A DNA stretch of 64,000 nt, taken from Pelodera strongyloides (Eukaryota; Nematoda; Chromadorea; Rhabditida; Rhabditidae). Under the pieces are notes generated by a model. It was not told where the DNA came from. It saw nothing but the letters and a program-made list of their open reading frames with translations, and did no database searches. The stretch spans positions 74,501 to 138,500 of the forward strand of contig JAANDG010000267.1 of assembly GCA_036852015.1 (NCBI GenBank), in the 5' to 3' direction. Each line of letters opens with the position of its first letter. Position 1 is the stretch's first letter. The position numbers were made by a program, and so were the translations under genes. Shown piece by piece: positions 1 through 10,700 of this stretch.

Positions 1-726
1 TCGACTGGTATTTCAAACCATGTAGCATGAATACAAAGCGAGTGTAAATCACTAAACATGGCGTGGCTACATATTAGAGCAAAACTAAAGTATAATCAAC
101 CTCAGGTACCGTGAGTGAGTAAGTTGTGTGGGTACTGTAATTAGCTTCTTACGGTATCCCATTACTATTCACAATATAATCCAATTGCTCAATCGATAAT
201 TTCCTGTGTATTAGTGAGTGCGAGCTCTTCATGGCCATCCAGTAACATGTTGGGGAGCAGAACCGAGTGGTGAACAGTTCGGGGAGCTTATGACGACCGG
301 CCTCGAAGCAGTCACCGCAGACCTGCAATGGGTTCAGAGGTTATTTTTCATTTTTATTAAGTTAATTGAACCTTCCCAAGTTGATTTTATGGTCGGATGT
401 TCAAGGTTCACAGATATTCATAGGGACTTGCACGGTGAGACACCGCGACCGGCTTTTAGGTTTCCTGTTTTAAATTAGGGTCACAGTTAATCGAAACTCG
501 TCGCTCGAACCCCAGGTTTTTAGTTTAGTGTTCAGTTCTATTCTAGTATATATCCTTTTGAGAATATATGAGAGTATTATTCGGTGAATTGTTTGTATTT
601 ACGTTTGAAAAAATAAAGCTTCAAAAGTGAAAAATTTGATACTAGTCGGCTCGGAGTTACCCAGTTACCGATTCGTACAACGCGAATTGAACTCGTCACC
701 TTTGTATGGCCAACCTTCCCTGGTCC
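1..726. other. Left edge, no gene assigned
   Basis: No exon chain can be supported here. An open stretch at 218-478 (+) has no recognisable motif. A TATA-like sequence near 547 and an AATAAA at about 611 could belong to the end of a gene or of an LTR entering from the left edge, but neither is provable from this window. Confidence 0.3.
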
Positions 727-904
727 TCAGGCGCGCAGCGCGGATTTGCGAATCCGCGTCCGCGGGAAAAGATTGCAAATTTGCATTGAAAAACTCGAGA
801 CATAGATAAACAAGCCCACAATCTTTTCTGCGTCTCCGCCTTTCCCATGTCAAGGCATCTATTTTCCGCGGGCGCGGATTCGCATATCCGCGCTGCGAGC
901 CTGA
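727..904. mobile_element. GC-rich foldback element (TCAGGC ends)
   Basis: A short foldback. The left arm starts TCAGGCGCGCAGCGCGG, and the right arm ends CCGCGCTGCGAGCCTGA. The arms pair over roughly 40 bases and enclose an AT-richer centre of about 90 bases. It has the form of a non-autonomous inverted-repeat element. No coding capacity is visible and no clear target duplication was found. Confidence 0.7.
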
Positions 905-1547
905 TAACGTAGTTTAACGGACGAGCGGTTGTAACACAATTGTTGTACTGTAACGCCAGCGTTTTTGACTCTACAATAAAATAATTACCAATAGCTTTTT
1001 GTCCTTTTCTGGTTCACCGCAGTGTCCGCAACGGTGCTTCTCACTCGTTGTCTGAAGTATGAACTTGAATAGGAAAGTTTCAGCACAATAAAAAATAGCT
1101 TCCTTGACTTCAACAAAGATTTTACCTTTCGAAAGCCCCATTGAGAATTGGAAGTTCTTTGTTATACCATAGCCCATAAATATAGATCTCATAACGACCA
1201 TAGAAACAGAAACTATATACATTAACATATTTTTGACTATGTGACCTAACCAATTAAACTCGTGCGTGCACTGTGCAGTCTCTCTGTGCAGACTCTGTGC
1301 AGACTCTGTGCAGACACGTGTAAGTAAAATCGAGCACTAACGGGCTAAAATCAGCTCTCAATAACTCTATGGCTTATTTATACAGATTCTACGTTCATAA
1401 ATTAGGCTTGATGCTCGCCAAAATGGCGGTAATTCAAAATGTTCCTACCGTATTATCTTCCCTGAGCACTGCTTTATAGGCTTGTGGTGGGCCGGAATTG
1501 CCTTCTTGGCTAGTCCACTGGCGGTCGATCTCCATTTCTGTGGATGG

Positions 1548-1660
1548 GACAATATGACAATATGATTATATGACAATATGACAATATGACAATATGACAA
1601 TATTACAATGTGACAATATGACAATATGACAATATGACAATGTGACAATCTGACAATATG
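1548..1660. repeat. 8-bp tandem repeat (ACAATATG)n
   Basis: About 14 imperfect copies of an 8-bp unit, ACAATATG, with variants such as ACAATGTG and ATTATATG. Translated on the minus strand it gives an artificial periodic peptide. Confidence 0.9.
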
Positions 1661-2220
1661 AAAGTATGAGGAAGGACGTGTCCATATGGGAGCGTGATGA
1701 GTTTACAAAGTAAATTCATGATAACAAGCAAGTTTTAAATGTTACTTTAAACGTTAAACTTATGCGGAAGGGTAAGTGGTGTCCGGCGCAAAATGGCCCA
1801 CTGTTCACGTTTCTCTGCTTAAATATCCGACTTTCTTGTTACTTCGATGTTGTTCGGAGAGTTTCATTCTCAGTTCTTCTCTCCCTTTCTCTCTCTCTCC
1901 GCTCCCTCCCTGTTTCTCTCTCGCTCTTTCTCGCTCTCTCTATCTCTCTCGATAAACCGAGTTACTTCCCCTTTAAACTAGATTCCTGGGGCCCTGTTCC
2001 CCCCTATTCTGGACACTGGCCATCAAATAGAAGGGCAACTGTGTGACTTAAATCCGATTTTGCATCCGATCCCTTATTGCAAATTTAGTTTTTCCAAGTT
2101 GAAAATTCTGAAATAGAGACAAAAACAGGGCACAGCAAAGCGATAAACATATGTGGTGAAATCTTGAAAACAGTGATTCAAAACTCAAAAAAATCTGATG
2201 GAATGATTCTTAAATTCAAT

Positions 2221-2274
2221 GTAGAGAGAGAGAGAGAGAAAGAGAAAGGGAGAGAGAGACAGAGAGAGAGAGTC
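2221..2274. repeat. GA microsatellite
   Basis: Interrupted GA tract. A complementary-sense CT tract lies nearby at about 1873-1950. Confidence 0.9.
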
Positions 2275-2595
2275 AGTAGCTAATCCATAAGGTAATGTGT
2301 GTAAGTTGAATTTGGAGCACACATATGGATACTTTCTTCTGCGCGGACGTGACTACCAGAAACGGAGGTTATGGTGCTTCAGAATTGAGCCGTTCATTCT
2401 TGAGCGCAGAAGCTCAATGATTGAAAATGACCTTGCCTTTTCAGAATTCTACGCTAGGTGGACTCGTTATTCAACGAAAGCGTCCGTGTGTGAAATCAAG
2501 CATGTGACGAAAATAGATTTATTGCGACTTCGGAATACCTACATCGAGTAAGAGGAGGAACAGCTTCAACGAGAAACATGGCATGGAGATTCAGA

Positions 2596-3190
2596 CGTTC
2601 AAGATACGTTTCAATATATGGGAGTGTAGATGTTCAAGGTACGTTTCAATATTTGTTCAAGTTTCAATATATTACGTTTCAATATATTGGAGTGTAGATG
2701 TTCAACTGTTCAACATATGTTTCAATATATCGGAGTGTAGATGTTCAATTCAACATACGTTTCAATATATGGGATATGGGAGTGTAGATGCTCAAGATAC
2801 GTTTCAATATATGTGAGTGTAGATGTTCAAGATACGTTTCAATATATTGGAGTGTAGATGTTCAACTGTTCAACATATGTTTCAATATATCGGAGTGTAG
2901 ATGTTCAACGTACGTTTCAATATATCGGAGTGTAGATGTTCAACTGTTCAACATATGTTTCAATATATCGGAGTGTAGATGTTCAATTCAACATACGTTT
3001 CAATATATGGGATATGGGAGTGTAGATGCTCAAGATACGTTTCAATATATGTGAGTGTAGATGTTCAAGATACGTTTCAATATAAGCGAGTGTAGATGTT
3101 CAAGATACGTTTCAATATATGAGATACGTTTCAATATATGTGAGTGTAGATGTTCAAGATACGTTTCAATATAAGCGAGTGGAGATGTTC
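2596..3190. repeat. 35-bp minisatellite with higher-order structure
   Basis: Tandem copies of a unit near 35 bp, built around ACGTTTCAATATAT and GGAGTGTAGATGTTCAA. Some units carry an extra TGTTCAAC or GGGATAT insertion, and the same series of variants occurs twice (roughly 2640-2830 and 2840-3070). That indicates duplication of a multi-unit block after the single-unit expansion. Open frames through it are by-products of the periodicity. Confidence 0.9.
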
Positions 3191-3543
3191 AAAATAGTAT
3201 GTTTATGAGATGCATGAGATGTTCAACAACTGGCCCGCCGTTGTGACGCGGCGAGCAAGTTTGCCCGCCAAGTTCACGCCCTTCCAACGCGTGCGTTTCG
3301 CGTTCACGCGGCGTGGAATCGGCGGGCTCAATTGCATGTCCGTTTTGTCCTTCGTTTTCCCTTGACTTGAACGTCAATTTTTCGCTCTTAATCTCTCTCA
3401 ATAACATGAGATTCATTTACTTACACCGAACTGAGCAATACACATGTTTGACACATTGAGCAGGAAGAAATTTTTTTTATAACTCTCGAAGATTTTTTTT
3501 CTTTCTTTTTTTTAAGAATTTTTTTTTATAACTAAAAATCCCA

Positions 3544-3961
3544 TTAAAGGGTCTTTTTTTTTTCAAATGACCCCTATACTTGATGATTCCATCTGATTCT
3601 CCATGTCAAATATAGTAGGATGCAATATTTTTCTAACTTTCAAGCTCAAAATTCACACACTATTAAGCAATTTACCGTGGGCAGTCATACCCAACTATCT
3701 ATCGCAGTTGGCACGCCCATTAGCGCTCATTGGCCAACATCACAATTGCCACGCCCAATAGAGCATATTGCCCAATTAGCGCGAAGGGGCGTGACAACTG
3801 CGATAAATAGTTGGGTATGACTGGCAATGGCAAATTGCTGAATACTGCCTGAATTTTGCACTTGAAAATTAGAAATTTATCGTATCCTACTATATTCAAC
3901 ATGGAGAATCAGATGGAATCATCAAAAATAGGGGTCAATTGAAATGGGCCTGACCCTTTAA
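3544..3961. mobile_element. TTAA-flanked foldback element
   Basis: Foldback of about 410 bp. It starts AGGGTC after TTAA at 3544-3547 and ends GACCCT before TTAA at 3958-3961. An inner pair of arms contains the motif CCCAACTATYTATCGCAGTTG on one side and its complement on the other. No transposase is visible. The ends and the TTAA flanks match other elements in this window (6863, 23700, 45753, 47163, 50262, 53461, 55155). Confidence 0.85.
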
Positions 3962-4284
3962 TATATAATTTCCCGGTGACTTCTTGGTACTTTTAGAATT
4001 TGTTTTACTTATAACTCCCAACACATACTTTGAAAAACTTGTGAAGCATGGGAGATAGCGAGGGACAGATGGAGAGTGTGAGAGAAAATCAGAGAGAGAG
4101 AGACAGTGAGCTAGAGAAACGAGAAAAGGAGAATTATTAATATTTAATCAGGTATCCATTCTCTAAAGGAGCAACTCATTCAGGCAGAAATATTGAAAAG
4201 CAAAAGAACTCACCATTTGCCTTTGTGAAATAACCACCAACCACATATGTCTATTTTTAAAAGTCACTTTTCTCTTTTCACCTC

Positions 4285-4455
4285 TGTAGCTCTCTCTCTC
4301 TCTCCCCCTCTCTCCCTCTCTCTATTCTGTTTTCTTCCTCTGGAGATATCTCTGTATCCCTCAAGTTCTATCTCCACCCTGTCTGTAGTTCTCTCTCTAT
4401 CTCTCTCTATCTTTCTCTCTTTGTCTCTCTCTGTCTCTCTCCCTCTCTCTGTCGC
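4285..4455. repeat. CT-rich microsatellite tract
   Basis: Degenerate CT repeat with CTCTGT and CTCTAT interruptions. Serine/leucine-rich open frames over it are artefacts of composition. Confidence 0.85.
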
Positions 4456-5401
4456 GCTCTTGGTCTCAACTGATTGGTTTATTTGTGTTATGATAAAAAA
4501 CTATTTTCCGTTTTCATTGTTGTTTATTTAGTAACCTCAGTAACCTGTAACCAACATATTGCCTTCAATGTTAGGTTAATCGTTAATCAACATTTTTTGC
4601 AGTGATATTGCGGAAATAACATGAGGAGGATGCACTATCTATCTCCAACGAACAAGACAGCTTCTCTCAATGTAAGTCATTTATACGTGAATAAACGATT
4701 ATGGATCCTAATTATAACGCGTGCTTCGCACTCGATACCATTCATGGTGCTACATATTGTCAGCTGTCAGCTGTGTCAGCTGTCGGCTGTGCAGATGGCG
4801 AGTTCCGGATGAAGGCTCTCGTAGCGTACGGTCTCTTCAAGGGACCCACTAGTTCGTGCTACAGTATATGGCTAGTTCAAGGGTATCAAATTGTAGCGCT
4901 CCGCTAGCGACGTAAGCAAATTCACTGAGCTCCCCACCAAAGGTTTCAGACATTCTACTCTGTCCTCTCGACGGCTTTAGAAAAATATTGGCTGGCAAAT
5001 GTGGCCCCCACTTACGTTCATTGTACAAATTCAGACATTCTACTCTGTCCTCTCGACGTGGTCGTGTCAAAATATGTATCCCTAGAGTAACTAAAAACGT
5101 TCGTAGACATTCCTTTTTGCATAGAACTTCCCTTATGATTGAGAAAAATGCTGCTTTATTCCTGAAAATTTGTTGAAACAAATATTTTAGTTTTTGTAGT
5201 TCATTTTCACCTGTTTTTTATTATTATTGTTATCCATTTATTCGCTGTTAGTGGCCTTATATTGTCAAAACTTGCGCGATACTTTGTTGTCGTAATAAAT
5301 GTTAAAGGTTAAAAGTTGGAAGCTGGGTAAAACTGGCGGAGAAAAATCGGCCTTCCGAGAAGATTGGCCACCGGGAGACTTAAATATGGCCAAGCTAACT
5401 T

Positions 5402-5900
5402 GCTCTGCAAGACCCCCCCCCCCCCTGCACGTTTCTACGGATTTCGGTTGATATAACGGGGCGCTCTTTATCTTTATCTTTATCTTTACTGTACCTATGT
5501 TACTAGAAGCTAACCCTAGTCAACCCCTCCCTCATCCATAGCAGGATTTATTAGACTTCCTTTTCCTCTCTTACATGGGAAAATGTCTCCCTGCCACGCC
5601 ATCCAAGCTTTGTTTTATCTTTGTTTTATGTTAGATCTAGCCGCGCATGACTGCCTTCTCGTTGGTTAATGTAGGCATTGCATTGTTTCATTCAATTCTA
5701 CTGACTCCCCGCAAGATGTAGATTTGGAAGGGGCCAAGAAGTAGAAGTTAAGACTGAGAGTTAGGGTTAGGCCGAGTTTAGGCTTAGCCTCAGGAGTAGG
5801 TCTACTAGGCCTTTGCCTTAGTACTGTATGTGGCGTGGACCTAGGATATTTTGCTTAGTCCCATCTTATGCGAAGGTTTAGGGTTAGTAGTTAGGAATAA
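5402..5900. repeat. Poly-C, TTTATC repeat and degenerate telomere-like cluster
   Basis: A run of about 14 C at 5411-5425 and four copies of TTTATC at about 5468-5490 are followed at 5760-5890 by scattered TTAGGG, TTAGGC and GCCTAG-like hexamers. TTAGGC is the nematode telomere unit, so these may be degenerate interstitial telomere-like blocks. No coding sequence was seen. Confidence 0.45.
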
Positions 5901-5957
5901 ATTGATTTGCTGGAAACCGCAATAATCGTTGAAATTTTTTGTCACTCTAAATTTCGA

Positions 5958-6094
5958 AGCGATATGACACATGGTTTGTGTAGCGCATGGTTGTATTTAC
6001 GAAATGCATTATATGCAAATTGTGTTCCATCGTGCGCCGGGAAGTCACCGAGGGGTAGAAACACTTACTTTCCAAGACCACGCGCCATACCACT
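5958..6094. mobile_element. CACGTGG-type foldback (short)
   Basis: Starts AGCGATATGACACATGG and ends ACCACGCGCCATACCACT before TTAA at 6095-6098. It is a member of a dispersed family whose ends read AGCGATATGACACGTGG, also seen at about 10508, 12160, 17160, 18072 and 26170. The left flank is TCGA rather than TTAA, probably mutated. Confidence 0.6.
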
Positions 6095-6556
6095 TTAACG
6101 GTAGTGCATGTGAATTCTTCCTCTGCTGCTAACGTCCACCTTCTCTTCGCTTGGAAGAGCGAATATGTTCAGTGGACCGTGGACAAAAAGCACTTGGGGC
6201 CAGACATTTGTTTCCGTAACGTGCTTACCACAAACACGTACATTAGCATAGCTCCACTCGGTTTAGGCGAGCCTAACGATTACATAGTTTACGTATGTAC
6301 TTCTATTATACTATATCTTTATTTTGTTACTGAGGTTTTCTTTCTCCGTTGTATAATAGTATAATGTACCAATATTTTTTCCACGTCTGGCACGTGCTCC
6401 TTTATTTAGGCGCGGTTCGGTGTACTCTCTCATGAACACGCTGAAAATCTCACCAGTAGTAATAATAATAATAATGTAGACGACGAGTTCCAAATGACTA
6501 AGTTCGCGAAGGATTTAAAATTATGACGTGGCGAACGAAATTTTGAAGAATTATGC

Positions 6557-6557
<1 letters not shown>

Positions 6558-6617
<60 letters not shown>

Positions 6618-6652
6618 TCTCTCTCTATCTCTCTATCTCTCTCCCCCCTTGA
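6558..6652. repeat. CT microsatellite
   Basis: Long, nearly pure CT tract followed by CTCTAT variants. Confidence 0.95.
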
Positions 6653-6858
6653 AACAACTCTCTGTCAGATTAATTAAACATTCTCTATCTGACGGCGAAA
6701 TCTTAATTCGGATTTTCCGATATCTACATTGACGCAATTGTTCGGGTTGTAAAAATATTTTCTGTTTTTATCTGATGGGGAGTTCATTGCATAAAAGGTT
6801 TGTCTTTATGAGACCCAGGTTTCGCTCAGGATTTGAGCGAAAAGGCTTTTCCATGCTT

Positions 6859-7349
6859 TTAAAGGGATAGGTTCATCTCAAATCACCTATCTTTTTATTG
6901 TTTTTATTGATAATGACACAAATATCATTCACAATAAAAATTAAATCAATCACAGAACAATATACCTCGCAGAAGAAGCTTCCGTTATTGGAAGCCAGTT
7001 GATCGGAAGCCAAAATCTAAACGCAAAAACTAATATCGTACACAGATCGTGTGGGCCAATGGCAATTAGCCAAGCTACGAACTACACTCGGCAGGTCATT
7101 ATTTTCCACGGGTGGTATCATTTAATTTGCTCTTGGCTAATTGCCATTAGCCCGCGCGATCTGTGTACGGTATTAGAATTTGAGTTTAGATTTTGGCTTC
7201 CGAGCAACTAGCTTCCAATATAGGAAACTTCTTCTGCGAGGCGTACTGTTCTGTGATTGATTTAATTTTTATTGTGAATGATATTTGTGCTATTTTTTCA
7301 GTAAAAACAATAAAAAGAGAGGTGATTTGAGATGAACCTATCCCTTTAA
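6859..7349. mobile_element. TTAA-flanked foldback element
   Basis: Element 6863-7345 starts AGGGATAGGTTCATCTCAAA and ends with the complement, with TTAA on both sides. The arms are about 200 bp and well matched. The inner arms include GGCAATTAGCCAA and its complement around a short loop. The right-hand TTAA (7346-7349) is immediately followed by GGCGATATAACACGTGG, the end of a different family, so the two insertions share one TTAA. Confidence 0.88.
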
Positions 7350-9309
7350 GGCGATATAACACGTGGATTGCAGCGTATTTTACTTTTATTTTACTCCTTT
7401 TCATTTTGTTTAGCTCCTCTGTGATTTTCGCATAAATTATTCCAGCCAATTACTATGCACATTTTGAACGTCAAGACATAAATCATGGCGTTTCTTCAAT
7501 TTTACGGAATGATATATAGGAGTTTCAAGCATAAGACCCATGGCCAATATGAAAACATGTGTTGTGTGTAGAGACAGTAGAGATCGTATACTCTTAAATT
7601 TGGTCCGCGTTAAAAAAGTGTAAATGTAAAAAGCAAACACGCGCACCTTTAGATATGTACCTGCCGTGTTGCAATTATTATGGGGTATTTTCAGGGAGAC
7701 CATTGTACGCCCATAACTATGAAATTTTTCTTTTTATTTATTTGCATTTCGATCACTGCTATGTGATTTTCCATCGTACAAAATTATTGCTTAGTTAACG
7801 TGTATTTTTTATCCGCATTTTATCATATATCACATTTTATCATATAGCATATCCTCATCAGCTTCCCAGTTCGTTTTCTTGCTTTTTCGTTTTTTTTTCT
7901 TAATTTTTAATTTTCTTACTTTAAAATTCTGAGCACTTCATCTCTGATGCGTGGAAAAGCGTCTGGCTTTTCTCAACTTGGGCGTCGTCAAAATTTTGCA
8001 GTAGTGTACGATTATTTTGTGCCGGAGGGTAGAAATTTGCATATAATTCAGTAACCACGTGTCATTCCGCTTGAAAAATTTTTTGCAGCGATGATTTCGA
8101 CACTAGTAAGGACACTAAGGACCCTTGATTTTTTGATTTTGTTGGAAAATAAAAAAGTGAAATGTTATATGTTGATCGCTGTCAAGGGTTACGAAAAAAA
8201 GGCAATGCGAAATCTGACACTTCCCTAGAATTTTTTTTATAATATAAAAATTTATATGTCTATAGCATCCTTGTCACGCGAATGAAATGTTTGCTCAGTG
8301 TTCTTTAGGATTTCTAGAAACGTTTTATTCAACGGAACATCTGTTGTATGCGTTTTTACGAAGAGATGATGAATTTTGATGCCTACGGGATCACTTTGAT
8401 GTAACATAATATTTCATAATATATATTTCTGATTGAACGTTTTTCTCCTCGTTTCGCTTTGATTGCAATCTAGAAGAGAACGCGCGTTATAACGAGAAGC
8501 CATAGGTCTGCGATATGGGCCATGTCGTCGCCAGAAGATCGCGGCGCTCCGAAGGAGTCCGTTACACCAAATTATGCTAATTATGTATATTATTGACAAA
8601 CAAGGTAAGTTACATCACTAGCCTACTATATACATAGTACACTTATTTACTAACAACTTTCTAATAAACAGTGAACGGCCGGACTCCAAGTTTGAGTAAT
8701 TCTCAGCAGTTTCGTGTTGTTGCTTTTGCACACACGCATGCGAGTTGGTCTTATGAATTTTTCAAAATTCACACATATTCACGCCCGCAGTTGGGACATT
8801 TGCTTTTTTGATCTTTTGCATATTTTGGCATGGAAACAAAACAACTCCGATGTTAATTAGACGTATTTACTGACTAACATATCTATAATTACGGTGTATT
8901 TCCCTAATGGTCTCGTAACGGAAAGAGCCTATCATGCTTATAATTATAATAAATAGTATTACGTGTACCACATGATCATAATTACTGTCATTACGGTACC
9001 GCTTCAAATTTGCTTACCCATGCTCACGTCCGGTAAAAAGTCACTGATATTTTTTCTCACATAAAAGGCCCAGACATTTGGTATATAAACGTGGGTCTCA
9101 AAGCATATTTTCCTCATTGTAGCTGTCTGAATTTGCGCCTCTGTGTATTGAGTAGTATGTATATAAAGACGTATGCATCCCACGATTTTTATCGCGTTTT
9201 TATTTTTGCAAAATAGATCCTAATTGCACGTGAAATTAACGCAATTATGATCACAGTGTTCCGAACACGTAATATTGCGCACTATAATTTGTAAACTACA
9301 TACGTTGGA

Positions 9310-9310
<1 letters not shown>

Positions 9311-9356
<46 letters not shown>

Positions 9357-9715
9357 TCTGCAAAGTGCGAGAAAAATATCGCGCTTTGAACTATGGTAGT
9401 CGCCTAGACTTATTTTCAAGGCTGTACTTGACGTGGCATATATAGTGACGGAATACGCTTCAACTAGTTATTATAAGCGCGGTATCATCCTGCAGGTCGT
9501 TTGTATCCATGATGCGCTTGGGCAATTTACAAAGGTATAGGTATAGCACAATATGTGGTGTACCTTACTCTCTCTCTATGTCTCTCTATGTCTCTCTAAT
9601 TCTCTCTCTCTTTCTTTCTCTCTCTGTCTCTCTCTCTCTTTCTCTCTTTCTCCCTCTCTGTCTCTCACTCTGTCTCTCTCTCTCTCTCTCTCTCTATGCG
9701 TGTGTCTCTCTCTCG
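9311..9715. repeat. CT microsatellite cluster
   Basis: Two pyrimidine tracts (9311-9360 and 9570-9715) separated by about 200 bases of unique sequence in which no exon was recognised. Confidence 0.9.
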
Positions 9716-10014
9716 CTGATTGTGAGCTACCTTTCAGCCACGTCAACACATCCAAATTTCGTAAAAAAAAATATCACGAAATGTTTAACGCCGCCTTTTA
9801 AAGCATTTTCAGAGCCAAAAATCAAAGTGTGTTATTAAAATTCAGGGAAAAGATTCGGGAAATTTGGTTCCGGGTTATTGCATGCTTGAGCAGATTCATT
9901 TAGATGGATAGATGTAAGACGCTATTTGTAGAATAGTTCTTCTGAGTTTACATACATTTCCCTCATTTTCAGCTGTCGAGGGTTTGGAGTGAATTGAATG
10001 AATTAGCCCGGAGC

Positions 10015-10170
10015 GTAAGCCGTTAGCCTAAACTTAAACCTGGACATGAGCCGGAACCTATTTCTAGTCCTAAATCCTAAGACTACGCCCACTAATGTAA
10101 ACCTGTCTGAGCCTAGGCCTGCGCCTAGACGTACGCCTAACAATAAGCATACCCGTAAGCCACTTAGCCA
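10015..10170. repeat. Degenerate GCCTAA-rich stretch
   Basis: Repeated GCCTAA, GCCTAG and CGCCTA hexamers at irregular spacing. These resemble the complement of the nematode telomere unit TTAGGC but are too scattered to call a telomere relic with confidence. Confidence 0.4.
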
Positions 10171-10637
10171 TTTGGCAACTGCCTTTGAAAGTTGGGCTGA
10201 AATCCCCTTTAATTGCCGGCTGTGATAATTATCACCATTATGGGTAACTGCGATCTTACTTTTTGTGACTCTTCCAAGTAACGATTTTCACGTTCCAGAG
10301 CGACCAATTGCTAGGTGGTGCGAGATAATTTCTCGTTCCAAATAAGACGTTATAATTCAAATTCACGGGGAAAACGCTCGCGTAAAATGGCAAATCGTTG
10401 CCTAGATATTACTATACCTCTGTCAATCTTTCCCGCTATATTCCCTTTTTCTGTCTCCCCGTCCCTCTCTCTCTTTCCCTCCTTTGTAAATTTATCTAAT
10501 GTTTTAAAGCGATATGACACGTGGTTTGTGAAACGTATACTGACAACTGCCTTTCCATGTATTGTACGTAATCTGTACCCTTCCGGCTCTCAAATACAGT
10601 GATAAAGAATGCGTTTTGAAGCGTTTTGAAATTAGGA

Positions 10638-10700
10638 CCTTATCTTTTACCCCAACTTTATCTTTTACCCCAACTTTATCTTTTACCCCAACTTTACCCC
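10638..10700. repeat. 18-bp tandem repeat, three copies
   Basis: Unit TTTATCTTTTACCCCAAC, repeated three times with a partial fourth copy. Confidence 0.9.

Noticed and set aside
1265..1318. CTGTGCAGACT short repeats considered as a CRISPR-like array
   Set aside because: The units are adjacent without spacers; a simple tandem repeat in a eukaryotic genome.
2583..3054. Repetitive Cys/Tyr-rich protein frame
   Set aside because: The frame follows the 35-bp minisatellite periodicity, and there is no conserved start or flanking exon.
9509..9838. Ser/Leu-rich open frames over CT tracts (also near 1762, 4247, 13473, 18312, 56578, 57317, 59442)
   Set aside because: They are translations of CT microsatellites with no splice structure or motif.
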